Positions 37,347-46,335 of a stretch of 64,000 bases of DNA are shown piece by piece. Location: NCBI GenBank assembly GCA_964360145.1, contig CAYHWW010000002.1:1-64000 (forward strand), given 5' to 3'. This DNA is from CAYHWW01 sp964360145. Its GTDB lineage: Bacteria > Bdellovibrionota > UBA1018 > CAYHWW01. The position numbers and the translations under genes are program-made. Below the pieces are notes generated by a model. The model did not search any database, had not been told where the DNA came from, and worked only from the letters and a program-made list of their open reading frames with translations. The number at the start of each line of letters is the position of its first letter. Position 1 is the stretch's first letter.

Positions 37347-38131
37347 CAATGAGATCACTTGATATCGCGGCGACGGGGATGAAGGCCCAAGAGGCCCAGC
37401 TGGACCAAATTTCCAACGACATGGCCAATATGAACACCACGGCCTACAAGCGGGGACGCACGGAGTTTCAAGACTTGATGTACCAAACACTCCGCGAACC
37501 CGCGGGCGAGGCCGCGCTAGATCGTTCCCCGGTTGGCATTCAAGTCGGTACTGGCGTGAAGGTGGGGGCCCAGTACAGCATCCACGAAAGCGGGGCCTCG
37601 AAATCGACAGGGGGCAACTTGGACATGATGATCAATGGTGAGGGTTTCTTTGCCGTCCAGCTGCCCAACGGGCAGATCGGCTACACCAGGGATGGCACGT
37701 TCAAGATGAGCCCACAGGGACAACTCCTTTCCACCAGCGGCTATCCGCTGGTTCCGGGCATTACCATCCCGCCAAACAGCGCCAACATCAAGATCAGCCC
37801 CCAGGGCGCCGTGAGCGTCAGTTCACCAACAGGAGCCGACAGTGTCGTGGGGCAGATTCAGCTTGTGAACTTCATTAACCCCAGTGGCACGAAGCGCGTG
37901 GGTGAAAACATCATGGTGCCCACGGCGGCATCGGGCCAGCCCCAGCAAGGCAATCCCGGCGACGGAGTGCTCGGCTATGTGCAGCAGGGCATGCTGGAAA
38001 CCTCCAATGTGAAACCAACAGAAGCTATTGTGGACATGATCAAGACCCAGCGCACCTATGAGACCAATGCCAAGATCATGAACGTGGCGGATCAAATGTG
38101 GGCCACCACCAATAATGTCGGAACGAAGTAA
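37343..38131 (+). CDS. flgG: Flagellar distal rod protein FlgG
   Basis: 262 residues, full length. MRSLDIAATGMKAQEAQLDQ and the NDMANMNTTAYKR motif at the N-terminus; C-terminal EAIVDMIKTQRTYETNAKIM, typical of FlgG. Exported by the flagellar type III apparatus and forms the distal rod inside the L-P ring bushing. ATG start at 37343 or 37349. Confidence 0.95.
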   Translation: MTMRSLDIAATGMKAQEAQLDQISNDMANMNTTAYKRGRTEFQDLMYQTLREPAGEAALDRSPVGIQVGTGVKVGAQYSIHESGASKSTGGNLDMMINGEGFFAVQLPNGQIGYTRDGTFKMSPQGQLLSTSGYPLVPGITIPPNSANIKISPQGAVSVSSPTGADSVVGQIQLVNFINPSGTKRVGENIMVPTAASGQPQQGNPGDGVLGYVQQGMLETSNVKPTEAIVDMIKTQRTYETNAKIMNVADQMWATTNNVGTK

Positions 38132-39120
38132 TGGATAACCTGGGTCTCTGCGTGCGTGCGAGTTTCATCGCTTTGGTCATTGCCCTGAGCTCGGTGGTCC
38201 GGGCGAGTGAGTCCCCCATGACTTCCGTGCGCGCTTTGACTCAAAAAGAGTCCGTCAACGCAGTCAGCGAAACGGTGTGTTTGGCTGACGTGTTCGAGGA
38301 GTTCTGGGTGGACTCGCGTTGTCCCAGGGACAAAGAGGGTTGCTGCCCGTGGAAGCTAGATACCAACCGTCGCGTCACCGTCACTCGGGCTGAAGCGGCC
38401 CGGGTTGCCCTCGCCGCGAAGGTGATCTTGGACGTTTCTTCAGTGAGGGGCGCCACTGAAACGACGGTGATACAGACACATCGCTCACTCGGTGCGGACG
38501 AGGTGCGAGCTCGTGTGGTGGAAAAACTGAAGGCACTGGGGGGGGACGGCCGGTGGGGCGTTGTCGATGCCCGCACCCACGGCAGTGTCAATGTTCCGCT
38601 GGGTTCAAAATGGGATGTGGCCCTTCCCACCACGCTCATGAAGCTCTCTAGCGTGAAAATTCTCTATGAGGATGGTTCCGGCGACGCGCTGGCGGGCTGG
38701 GCCCAGGTGACTGTGGCTCACTACAGGTCCGCGCTTGTGGCGCGAAGAGACATCCCCGCGGGAGGCTCGTTGCGCCCCGAAGACTTCAAGACTCAAGAGA
38801 TGGATGTGCTGGCGCCCGCGGCCAACGCGGACGGCCCGGCGGCGTCAGCAGCCTTCGACGGCACCGTGCCCATGAGGGCGCGCCTTGCTCTTCGTGCTGG
38901 CGCCGTGCTTACGGCGGCCACCATGGAAAAGGCGCCCGCGGTGCTTATGGGTGATGCGGTCACCCTGGTATTGAAGAGCGAGAACCTCAAGGTCATGACG
39001 AAGGGAATATCCCAGGGCAGCGGCGCCATTGGCGACACGGTTTCCGTGCAGTTGCGCAGCTTTAACCGCACATTCCGCGGCAAGGTAGCCGAGGGCAAGC
39101 AGGTGGAGGTGTGGCTGTGA
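38131..39120 (+). CDS. flgA: Flagellar P-ring assembly chaperone FlgA
   Basis: 329 residues. Signal peptide at about 1-25 (FIALVIALSSVVRA). C-terminal SAF/FlgA domain with ALVARRDIPAGGSLRPEDF and VTLVLKSENLKVMTKG, typical of FlgA. Periplasmic chaperone for FlgI. N-terminal half is divergent with Cys residues that might pair. Its ATG shares a base with the flgG stop. Confidence 0.87.
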   Translation: MDNLGLCVRASFIALVIALSSVVRASESPMTSVRALTQKESVNAVSETVCLADVFEEFWVDSRCPRDKEGCCPWKLDTNRRVTVTRAEAARVALAAKVILDVSSVRGATETTVIQTHRSLGADEVRARVVEKLKALGGDGRWGVVDARTHGSVNVPLGSKWDVALPTTLMKLSSVKILYEDGSGDALAGWAQVTVAHYRSALVARRDIPAGGSLRPEDFKTQEMDVLAPAANADGPAASAAFDGTVPMRARLALRAGAVLTAATMEKAPAVLMGDAVTLVLKSENLKVMTKGISQGSGAIGDTVSVQLRSFNRTFRGKVAEGKQVEVWL

Positions 39121-39959
39121 GTTTAAATTCCCGCCTTAATGCTTTTCTTTTGCTCAGCGGTTTCCTTTCTGGGTGTGGTTTCGCCCAGTCTCTACGTAAG
39201 GATGCCTATGGCCAAGAAGACGCGGACAGGACCCTTGGTCGCGATCACGGCAAAAGCATGGCGCGCAAAGGCGACAAAATCCCGCTTCCGGTGACGGTGA
39301 TGGATCAGCAGGTAACTCAGTTCAGCGGCGATCCGGTGGACTTGAGTGGCATCCGCGCGAAAAAAGGCCACATATCACGCACCGACTTTGATGCCGTGGC
39401 CAATCGCAACGAGAACAGTCTTTGGAAGGAAGACGGTCAGCAGAACTATTTCTTCTCCACCAATAAAGCCAAAATGCCCGGCGATCTTGTCACCATCGAG
39501 GCGTCCAAAGACCTGAGAAACGATATCCTGGCGGAGTTTCGTAAAATTTTGCCCGAGGATGAGCTGGAGGCTGGAGCCGTCGTTGCGGGGCTTGGCACGG
39601 TTTCCGCTCCGAGGGCCGAAAATAAGCCTGTGGCTACAAGTGCCGTGGCGAAAGCCGATGGTGGTGCTGACGCAGCCACGAAAGAAGCAGGTGCGGCGCC
39701 ACCGGTGGCCCCAGTGGCGGCCACGCCCAGCCGCGCGCCCGCCTCCGCCGAGGATGAGGCACCTCTGAACATCGTCGCTGAAGTGGTGAATCGCTACCCC
39801 AACGGCAACGTGCTCCTCCGGGGCATCAAGCGCTTCGCTCATAACGGCCGCAACTACTCGGTGGAAGTCACGGGCATCGCTCGCGGCAACGACATCAGCG
39901 AAGAGGATCGGGTCAGCTCGTCAAAGTTCTTTGAATATAAAACGGAGATGTTCCGATGA
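39117..39959 (+). CDS. flgH: Flagellar L-ring lipoprotein FlgH
   Basis: 280 residues from GTG 39117, with GGAGGT six bases upstream; GTG at 39111 is alternative. Lipobox LSGC. Motifs SLWKEDGQQNYFF and VTIEASKD resemble FlgH, and the C-terminal domain (YPNGNVLLRGIKR and EVTGIARGNDIS) is diagnostic. Compared with usual 220-230 residue FlgH, an Ala/Pro/Glu-rich insert (about 150-215) replaces the middle loop. Forms the outer-membrane ring. Confidence 0.9.
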   Translation: MSLNSRLNAFLLLSGFLSGCGFAQSLRKDAYGQEDADRTLGRDHGKSMARKGDKIPLPVTVMDQQVTQFSGDPVDLSGIRAKKGHISRTDFDAVANRNENSLWKEDGQQNYFFSTNKAKMPGDLVTIEASKDLRNDILAEFRKILPEDELEAGAVVAGLGTVSAPRAENKPVATSAVAKADGGADAATKEAGAAPPVAPVAATPSRAPASAEDEAPLNIVAEVVNRYPNGNVLLRGIKRFAHNGRNYSVEVTGIARGNDISEEDRVSSSKFFEYKTEMFR

Positions 39960-40987
39960 GATTGTCTTACGCTCCCGCCGCGGCCCTGTTCATCGTTATC
40001 GCAGCGAGCATGCCGGGGGCCCATGCAGCCCGCATCAAAGACATCGCCTCTATTAAAGGTGTTCGAGAGAACCTGCTCATTGGGTACGGGCTCGTCGTGG
40101 GGCTGAAGGGCAGCGGTGATTCGGGCGCTGAGATCACGACCAAGTCCGTGATCAGGCTTTTCGAGAAGCTTGGCATTCAAAGCCCCGGGGCTGACTTCAA
40201 ATCAAAGAATATCGCGGCCGTCATTGTCACCGCGAAGCTCCCCCCCTTTTCCCGTGCGGGAACCCATATCGATGTGTCCGTTGCCAGCATTGGCGATGCC
40301 GGGAGTCTGGAGGGCGGGACTCTGCTCGTGACCCCCCTACGCGGAGGAGACCAGAGCGTATACGCCGTTGCTCAAGGCGCCATCACTCTGGGTAACATCA
40401 TTGGCGGGGGCGGAGGAGGGGGCGGTGGAGCGGCGGCATTCCCCACCTCCGGTCGCGTTGCCAGCGGTGCCACCATTGAAAAAGAGATCGATGGAAACTT
40501 CACGGACAAGAAGAGCTTCGTGCTTTCCCTGCATAATCCGGATTTCACGACGTCCGCAAGGTTGGCGAAGATCATCAACACCGAACTGGGCGGCAAGTAC
40601 GCGGTATCCCGGGATGCGGGAACCATAGACGTCATCGTACCCTTCAGTTACGAGGGCAACGGCGTGGAGTTGTTGGCCACCGTGGAAAATCTTCAGGTCA
40701 ACCCCGACAGCCGAGCCAAGGTCGTGCTCAATGAGAAAACGGGCACGGTAGTCATCGGTGAGAATGTCCGCATTGATCCCGTGGCGATCTCCCATGGCGA
40801 GCTCACCATCGAGGTCGGCGGCAGCGCCAAGGGCCCCAAGGAGCGCATTGGCATCATCAGCGGAGCGAACATCAAGGAAATCGTAAAAGCACTGAACACC
40901 CTGGGTGCCAAACCCCAGGACATGACCGCAATATTCCAGGCTCTCCGGGTCTCCGGCGCCCTGCACGCGGATTTGGAGGTGCTATGA
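39956..40987 (+). CDS. flgI: Flagellar P-ring protein FlgI
   Basis: 343 residues. Signal peptide ending AHA at about residue 24, then ARIKDIASIKGVRENLLIGYG and GLKGSGD typical of FlgI. The conserved loop in front of GRVASGATIEKE carries an unusual run of nine glycines (encoded near 40405-40430). Forms the periplasmic bushing with FlgH. Overlaps flgH and flgJ by four bases. Confidence 0.95.
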   Translation: MRLSYAPAAALFIVIAASMPGAHAARIKDIASIKGVRENLLIGYGLVVGLKGSGDSGAEITTKSVIRLFEKLGIQSPGADFKSKNIAAVIVTAKLPPFSRAGTHIDVSVASIGDAGSLEGGTLLVTPLRGGDQSVYAVAQGAITLGNIIGGGGGGGGGAAAFPTSGRVASGATIEKEIDGNFTDKKSFVLSLHNPDFTTSARLAKIINTELGGKYAVSRDAGTIDVIVPFSYEGNGVELLATVENLQVNPDSRAKVVLNEKTGTVVIGENVRIDPVAISHGELTIEVGGSAKGPKERIGIISGANIKEIVKALNTLGAKPQDMTAIFQALRVSGALHADLEVL

Positions 40988-41412
40988 CCCCTGACGTGAT
41001 CGTCGAACGCAGGGCCGACAAGGTCCCTGCCTTTTCCGTGCGGCCCGCCAACACGGCATCCACGGCACGGACCGAGCCCCCCCCCAGGGCAGAGAGCACT
41101 GCCGCTCTCATGTTCATTGTGGTGGCCATGGTGGTGGCACTTACGGCATTTTTTGCCGGCTTGAAGGAGCTCTCCGCCGCGGAGTATTCTCCTGAGGAGC
41201 TGGAGGCGGCCCAGGGCATGGAAGCGCTCATGGCCAACATGCTTATCGGGCAAATGCGGAAGTCAGTGCAAGAGAGTGATTTCATGCCTAAGAGCAGCGC
41301 GGAGAAAATTTTTGAGTCCATGATGGACTATGAATATGCGCAGACTATGAGCCGGGCAGGAACCTTCGGGTTATCAGAACTGATTCTTGCCGAGATGCGT
41401 CGCAACAGATAG
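40984..41412 (+). CDS. flgJ: Rod-binding protein, FlgJ N-terminal-domain type, with a membrane segment
   Basis: 142 residues. C-terminal two-thirds match the rod-binding domain of FlgJ (AAQGMEALMANMLIGQMRKSV, in part, and YAQTMSRAGTFGLSELI). There is no muramidase domain, as usual outside gammaproteobacteria. Residues 40-60 (ALMFIVVAMVVALTAFF) form a strong predicted membrane helix, which is not a usual FlgJ feature. Start ATG overlaps flgI stop. Called FlgJ by domain and location after flgI. Confidence 0.82.
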   Translation: MTPDVIVERRADKVPAFSVRPANTASTARTEPPPRAESTAALMFIVVAMVVALTAFFAGLKELSAAEYSPEELEAAQGMEALMANMLIGQMRKSVQESDFMPKSSAEKIFESMMDYEYAQTMSRAGTFGLSELILAEMRRNR

Positions 41413-41438
41413 TATTTAACTAGGGACATGGAGGTCTT

Positions 41439-41759
41439 ATGAGAGTTTCAAACGACAAGCAGGGCGTCGAGAGTGGCCTTGAAAGCGCGAAGACAGGCAA
41501 GGCGAAGGAAAGCCGCGAAGCTCGCCGGAGCACGCGGGGCGAGGGGGTCGCTGGCAAGGCGCAGTCCCAAGAAAAAGTAGAGGTTTCCTCCCGGGCCAAG
41601 GACGCCGCGCAGGCGAGGAGCATCGCCGCATCCGCGCCAGACGTAAGGGAAGACAAGGTGGCAAAGCTCAAGCAAGCCGTGCAAGGCGGCAACTATGAGG
41701 TAGATGCCAACAGGGTTGCGGACCGCATGGTTGATGAACATATGGAAACCATGTTCTAA
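41439..41759 (+). CDS. flgM: Anti-sigma-28 factor FlgM
   Basis: 106 residues. Charged, probably disordered N-terminal half, and the typical C-terminal helices DKVAKLKQAVQGGNYEVDAN and VADRMVDEHMETMF. Holds FliA (sigma-28) inactive until hook completion. GGAGGT lies upstream of the ATG. In-operon location before flgN, flgK and flgL is typical. Confidence 0.92.
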   Translation: MRVSNDKQGVESGLESAKTGKAKESREARRSTRGEGVAGKAQSQEKVEVSSRAKDAAQARSIAASAPDVREDKVAKLKQAVQGGNYEVDANRVADRMVDEHMETMF

Positions 41760-41779
41760 GGACACCCCACGGAGGGGCA

Positions 41780-42286
41780 GTGAACATTGAATCGCAGAAG
41801 CTATTGCAGACGTTGACGCGCATGGCGCGCCTCTACTCCGTGCTCGAAGAGAGCTTGGTGGCGGAGGGGCTTGCCATGGAGCACGTCGATGTTTTGGCTT
41901 TGGGCGAAGTCACTCAAGCCAAAGAGGCGCTTCTCTCCGAAATTTGGGCCGCGGAACAGGCCCGCGTGGAGCAGGCCACGGCGTTGGCGGAGACGCTGGG
42001 CATCCATGACCCCAATCCCACACTATCCCAAATGTCGGCACGGCTGCCCGTGGATGCGCGGGAGCAGATTTCCGCGGCACAAAGAGCCCTCGCGGAGCTT
42101 CTCGACCGTTGTCGCGAGCGCAACCAGGGCAACATGGCTCTCGCCAGCTCGGCCCTCGAGCGCATCGAGACGATGAAGAGCAATATCCTTGGCCGCAACG
42201 GCAACAACGCCGAAAACTACAACGCCCAGGGCGGTCGTAATCCCATTAATGAACATGGAGGCAGGCTGCTCTCCGAGCGAGCCTGA
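41780..42286 (+). CDS. flgN: FlgN-type flagellar chaperone
   Basis: 168 residues from GTG 41780 with GGAGGGG upstream. Helical coiled-coil protein with LTRMARLYSVLEESLVAEG and EVTQAKEALLSEI characteristic of FlgN, and an Asn/Gly-rich C-terminal tail. Exports FlgK and FlgL, whose genes follow immediately. The family is weakly conserved, so assignment rests partly on its position. Confidence 0.82.
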   Translation: MNIESQKLLQTLTRMARLYSVLEESLVAEGLAMEHVDVLALGEVTQAKEALLSEIWAAEQARVEQATALAETLGIHDPNPTLSQMSARLPVDAREQISAAQRALAELLDRCRERNQGNMALASSALERIETMKSNILGRNGNNAENYNAQGGRNPINEHGGRLLSERA

Positions 42287-42292
42287 GGCGCC

Positions 42293-43717
42293 ATGTCTTC
42301 GGTCAACATGTTCAACACCGGTAAGTCGGCTCTCTTCGCCAACAAGGCGGCGCTGGCGACCACGGGTCACAACATCGCCAACGTGAACACCGAAGGGTTC
42401 ACGCGCCAGCGCGTGGAACTCACCGCGGCGGATGCCCATGCCACCATAAGCAAGTCCATGACGGGCACCGGGGTTCGCGTCGACCAGGTGACGCGCATCA
42501 ACGACGAGTATCTCGATCGGCAAATCTTCAATGAGCAGAAGTACCTTGGCTCCTATGAAGAGCGTGATTATGCCCTGAATCAAGTCGAGGCCATTTTCAA
42601 TGAGACTCAAAACGAGGGACTCAATCGCGTCATCACCGGCTTCTTCAACGAGTTCCGCAAGCTGGGCAACCAGCCCGAGAACGAGTCCATGCGCCTCACG
42701 GTGCGGGAGTCCAGCGAGCAACTCATCGCGGATTTCAAGCGTATCCATCGCACCCTACGAGACATCCAGCGGAACCTCGATAACCGCATTGAAGGCGACA
42801 TCCATCAGGCCAACGACCTCATTAAGAGGGTTGGCCACCTCAATGGCGAGATCCGTCACATGGAACTGGGCGGCGGCCAGTCCGGCGATCTGCGGGACAA
42901 GCGAGACCTGGCGGTAAAACAGCTCTCCAACATGTTGGGCACTTCGGTCAGCTCCAATGAGCATGGCGAGTACAATGTTTCCATGGCCGGCGTCGGCGTG
43001 TTGGTAACGGGCACTAAATTCACGCAATTCAAAACTGAAATGGGCAAAGCGAACTACGAAACCGGCAAACCCGAGAACTCCGTCAATGTCCTCATCGAAG
43101 ACTTGCTCCCACCGGATGTCACTAACCGCTTTGGGGAGACGGGCCGCATCGGCGCCCTCGTCGAGTCCCGCGACGGCACCATTGGTGGCATCCTGCGCCG
43201 CATGGATGAGCTCGCCTACACCCTTTCCACCAGTATCAATCAGGTCCATCGCCAGGGCTACGGTCTGGATGGCGGCAGCGGCCGCAACTTCTTTGATGAA
43301 CCCACAAAGATCCAGGGTGCCGCCGACGGCCTGCAGCTCGCGGACGAGATTAAAGAAGATGTCTCCGCCATCGCCGCCGCCATTACGCCCAACGCCCCCG
43401 GCGACAACCGTCTGATCCAACGGCTCACGGCGCTTCAGTTTGAGCGCAACATGGGTGGAGGAAAAAGCACGTTTGACGACTATTACAATGCCACGGTGGC
43501 GGACATGGCCACTCTTCATCAGAAGAACAAGCTGAACTTTCAGCACCAGAAAAGCGTCGTGGGCCAGCTCGAGAAGTTTCGTGAATCCATTTCAGGCGTC
43601 AGCATCGATGAAGAGACCACCAACCTCATCCAATTCCAGCACGCCTTCGATGCTGCCGCGAAAGTCATTAAGGTGGCCGATGAGATGTTGGACACTGTAT
43701 TGAGCATCAAAAGGTGA
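42293..43717 (+). CDS. flgK: Flagellar hook-associated protein 1 FlgK
   Basis: 474 residues. FlgK-type N-terminus (NMFNTGKSALFANKAALATT, and GHNIANVNTEGFTRQRVEL) and C-terminal helix with TTNLIQFQHAFDAAAKVIKV. Joins hook and filament. Six-base gap after flgN; seven-base gap before flgL. Confidence 0.95.
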   Translation: MSSVNMFNTGKSALFANKAALATTGHNIANVNTEGFTRQRVELTAADAHATISKSMTGTGVRVDQVTRINDEYLDRQIFNEQKYLGSYEERDYALNQVEAIFNETQNEGLNRVITGFFNEFRKLGNQPENESMRLTVRESSEQLIADFKRIHRTLRDIQRNLDNRIEGDIHQANDLIKRVGHLNGEIRHMELGGGQSGDLRDKRDLAVKQLSNMLGTSVSSNEHGEYNVSMAGVGVLVTGTKFTQFKTEMGKANYETGKPENSVNVLIEDLLPPDVTNRFGETGRIGALVESRDGTIGGILRRMDELAYTLSTSINQVHRQGYGLDGGSGRNFFDEPTKIQGAADGLQLADEIKEDVSAIAAAITPNAPGDNRLIQRLTALQFERNMGGGKSTFDDYYNATVADMATLHQKNKLNFQHQKSVVGQLEKFRESISGVSIDEETTNLIQFQHAFDAAAKVIKVADEMLDTVLSIKR

Positions 43718-43724
43718 ATGAGCC

Positions 43725-44762
43725 GTGAGAGTCTCTGACAATACCTCCAGAAATGCCGTGCACGACGCCCTGGGGCGCACTCGTGCGCGCATGGAGGATT
43801 TACAGTTGAAGAACTCCACACTGAAGAAGCTGAATGCTCCCAGCGACGACCCCGTGGGCAACAGCAAAATCATGGACATTCGCACCCAGTCCGCGGTGAA
43901 TAAACAATTCGAGATGAACGCGGGCACGGCCAAGGACAGGCTCCAGCATTCAGAGAACGCCGCCCAGGAGCTGACGGACCTACTTGTTCGCGCCAAAGAC
44001 ATCGCTGTCAATCAGTCCAGCGGGGCCAGTGCTACCCCAGAGTCCAGGGCTGGCGTGGCCCAAGAGATCACCCAGCTGTATAAGCAGGCGGTTGCCATCG
44101 CCAATCGTCGCATCGGCGATCACTATATTTTTGGGGGCTTCAAAACCCTGTCCCAGCCCTACACCGCGGATGGCGCCTACTTGGGTGATGGTGGCGAAAT
44201 GCCTTTGGAGATCCAAAAAGGCGTCTTTGTGAACTCCAATGTACCAGGCCCCAAGGTCTTCCTGGCCCGTCGGTATACCCAAGAGAACTTGGCAGAGGCG
44301 GCGCTGGCCGAGGATGCCTCCGAGAACGCCACGGAAAACCCCACCTTCGCGCACCGCCCCGGAACCCGAGATGTGGCCTCGGGGGGTGATCAAAGGGGAC
44401 AGATCCAGGCCCCGCAAGCCCTTGAAGTCACTGATATGTTTAGGACTATCGACGCCTTGCGCATCGGTCTCCTGACCAATGACACTAATACGATTCGGGC
44501 TACCCTAGAGCCCTTGGATTCACTCATAGAGAATACCGTATCGCTGCGTTCCAAAATCGGCTCTCGTGTGATGGGCATCGATTCCGCCATGGGGGCCACG
44601 GATCGTACGAATCTTCAGAATGCCATTGTGCAGTCCAACCTTGAGGACGCGGATTACGCTGAGCTTTGGTCCAACCTGGCCCGGGAAGAGTCCGTGTTGC
44701 GGGCGTCCCTGTCTGCGGCTCAAAAGCTAATTCAGCCCACGTTGTTGGACTTCATGAAGTGA
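43725..44762 (+). CDS. flgL: Flagellar hook-associated protein 3 FlgL
   Basis: 345 residues from GTG 43725. Flagellin-like N- and C-terminal helices (TRARMEDLQLKNSTLKKLN and EDADYAELWSNLAREESVL), hook-filament junction FlgL family; GDHYIFGGFKT motif is diagnostic. An 80-base spacer follows before csrA, with GGA motifs but no clear terminator. Confidence 0.92.
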   Translation: MRVSDNTSRNAVHDALGRTRARMEDLQLKNSTLKKLNAPSDDPVGNSKIMDIRTQSAVNKQFEMNAGTAKDRLQHSENAAQELTDLLVRAKDIAVNQSSGASATPESRAGVAQEITQLYKQAVAIANRRIGDHYIFGGFKTLSQPYTADGAYLGDGGEMPLEIQKGVFVNSNVPGPKVFLARRYTQENLAEAALAEDASENATENPTFAHRPGTRDVASGGDQRGQIQAPQALEVTDMFRTIDALRIGLLTNDTNTIRATLEPLDSLIENTVSLRSKIGSRVMGIDSAMGATDRTNLQNAIVQSNLEDADYAELWSNLAREESVLRASLSAAQKLIQPTLLDFMK

Positions 44763-44842
44763 TAGTTGATTCGGGAAGACAGTCGAAGTAAGTATCGTAG
44801 GGGGTTCAACCCAGGGAAGTCTGAGTTTTTTGGAGTATCTCG

Positions 44843-45070
44843 ATGCTGGTTCTCACACGGAAGATTGGTGAAAGTATTGCCATCGACGACCACATTAAAA
44901 TTGTGGTCGTGCAGATCAAGGGCAAGCAGGTACGGCTCGGGATCAAGGCGCCTAATGAGACCAAGATACACCGTGAAGAGGTGTACATGGCCATCCAGGA
45001 CCAAAACAAGCAGGCTGCCACGGCCCCCTCATCTGTGAAGGACGTATCAAAGGCCATCAAGGGAGGCTGA
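44843..45070 (+). CDS. csrA: Carbon storage / flagellin translation regulator CsrA
   Basis: 75 residues. Typical CsrA: MLVLTRKIGESIAIDD, then QVRLGIKAP and REEVY. RNA-binding homodimer that blocks translation at GGA motifs in 5' UTRs. The GGA in its own ribosome-binding region (TTTGGAGTA) suggests possible autoregulation. C-terminal tail of about 20 residues is a little longer than in E. coli. fliW follows after 2 bases. Confidence 0.96.
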   Translation: MLVLTRKIGESIAIDDHIKIVVVQIKGKQVRLGIKAPNETKIHREEVYMAIQDQNKQAATAPSSVKDVSKAIKGG

Positions 45071-45072
45071 GG

Positions 45073-45624
45073 GTGAAAATCCAATCAACCCGCTTCGGGG
45101 AACTGGACGTCGGTGCTGATGAAGCCATCGAATTTCCAGAGGGGATTCTCGGGTTTGATAAGTTGCGCAGATTCTGCTTGGTGGACTCGGGTGATGACAC
45201 TCTGATTCTCTGGCTGCAATCTTTGGAGAGCCCTGAGATCGCCTTCCCGGTGCTGGAGCCCCGCTTCTTCAAGAACGACTACGTGGTGCGCCTCTCCGCC
45301 CAAGAGCTCCGCCTCTTGAAGCTTGAGAACGTGAACCAGAGCGTGGTTTTCAATATTCTCACCATTCCTAACGATGTGGTCCAGATGACCGCCAACGTGA
45401 AGGCGCCCATCGTCATTAATCTCAAGGATCAACTGGGCAAGCAGGTCGTGTTGCAGGAAAGCGAATATACCCTGAAGCAGCTCATGTTTAAGGAGCTGAA
45501 GTCCCATCTGGTGACCATCGCTTCCAATCGCGCTGCCTCCGACCAAGCATCAGACAAGGTGGCCACCATAGTGCCCATCAACCTGCGCCAGATCGTGCCG
45601 AGCAGTTTCGTTAAGGCGTTGTAG
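45073..45624 (+). CDS. fliW: Flagellar assembly factor FliW (CsrA antagonist)
   Basis: 183 residues from GTG 45073. FliW motifs: FGELDVGADEAIEFPEGILGF and LQSLESPEIAFPVLEP. Binds CsrA and is displaced by flagellin, forming a partner switch that couples filament export with flagellin translation. Adjacent to csrA as in other FliW-containing genomes. Ends the operon before a strong terminator. The flagellin genes are not in the window. Confidence 0.94.
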   Translation: MKIQSTRFGELDVGADEAIEFPEGILGFDKLRRFCLVDSGDDTLILWLQSLESPEIAFPVLEPRFFKNDYVVRLSAQELRLLKLENVNQSVVFNILTIPNDVVQMTANVKAPIVINLKDQLGKQVVLQESEYTLKQLMFKELKSHLVTIASNRAASDQASDKVATIVPINLRQIVPSSFVKAL

Positions 45625-45653
45625 CGCCAGCGCATCATATGATGCCAAACACA

Positions 45654-45690
45654 AAGCCCCCGCTCTCTTGCAAGAGCGGGGGCTTGTTTC
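45654..45690. terminator. Strong bidirectional intrinsic terminator
   Basis: Perfect 13-base stem AAGCCCCCGCTCT / AGAGCGGGGGCTT with a 6-base loop, followed on + by GTTTCTTTC and preceded on the opposite strand by an A/T stretch. It separates the convergent fliW and the Tyr/Arg/Pro-rich lipoprotein gene. Confidence 0.93.
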
Positions 45691-45692
45691 TT

Positions 45693-46274
45693 TCAATCGA
45701 TGGTTACAGCAGGAACAGCGGAGTCTTCAGCGGGCGTGATGACCGTGATGGAGTCCACTTCCACGTTATCAACGCCTTGGAGCGTGACGCTGCCGAGGCC
45801 CAGGCTGAGCACAGCGGAGTCGCGGCTTTCGATGCGATCCAGGAACTGATCCACAGCGGCCTCAGATTCACCGCGCATTTCAGCTTCGAAACGCACAGTG
45901 CCGACAGTCATGGACGGATCCACGGCATGTTCGATGGCTACGCCCTCAAAGGAAGCACCATTCAGCGCCAACGCACCGAAGCCCGTGGAGGGCAGCGTGA
46001 TGGCGGCAGTCTTGGGCACGACGATGATGCCACCAGGGCGACCACCGCGACCGCGTCCACCACGAGGGGGGACCACGATGACGGGACTGGGAGCAGGACG
46101 GTAGTAACCGGGGCGACGGTAGCCAGGGCGACCGTAAACGGGAACGGGACGAACATAAACGGGATTTCGATAGCCAGGATAGTAACCAGGGCGACGATAG
46201 TAATAGCCGCCGCGAACAAAACAACCAGAGAACAGCACTGCGCAGAGCAGCGCGGCAGATAACCTAATAAACAT
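45693..46274 (-). CDS. Lipoprotein with Tyr/Arg/Pro/Gly-rich repeats
   Basis: 193 residues, no recognised family. Signal peptide with lipobox FSGC (C18). Residues 20-90 are a low-complexity region with repeated PGYR, PVY and RPGY units and an RGGRGRGG stretch, suggestive of a surface- or wall-attached protein. A folded C-terminal domain (about 95-190) follows. Start chosen at 46274 (MFIRLSAA) because GGAGGT lies just upstream; the upstream ATG at 46286 lacks a ribosome-binding site. Reverse strand, convergent with fliW. Confidence 0.72.
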   Translation of the reverse strand: MFIRLSAALLCAVLFSGCFVRGGYYYRRPGYYPGYRNPVYVRPVPVYGRPGYRRPGYYRPAPSPVIVVPPRGGRGRGGRPGGIIVVPKTAAITLPSTGFGALALNGASFEGVAIEHAVDPSMTVGTVRFEAEMRGESEAAVDQFLDRIESRDSAVLSLGLGSVTLQGVDNVEVDSITVITPAEDSAVPAVTID

Positions 46275-46335
46275 GATACCTCCCATGTGTAGGAGGCTAT
46301 ATCCACGCGCTGCGTCGAAATTGCAAGGACCTAGG

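Noticed and set aside
40400..40440. Poly-glycine run in FlgI as a frameshift or assembly error
   Set aside because: The frame is intact on both sides and Gly-rich loops occur at the same place in FlgI; only the length of the run is unusual.
46000..46230. Possible tandem DNA repeat or CRISPR-like array in the Tyr/Arg/Pro tract
   Set aside because: The units are short, irregular codon repeats of a coding low-complexity region; spacers and direct repeats of CRISPR size are absent.
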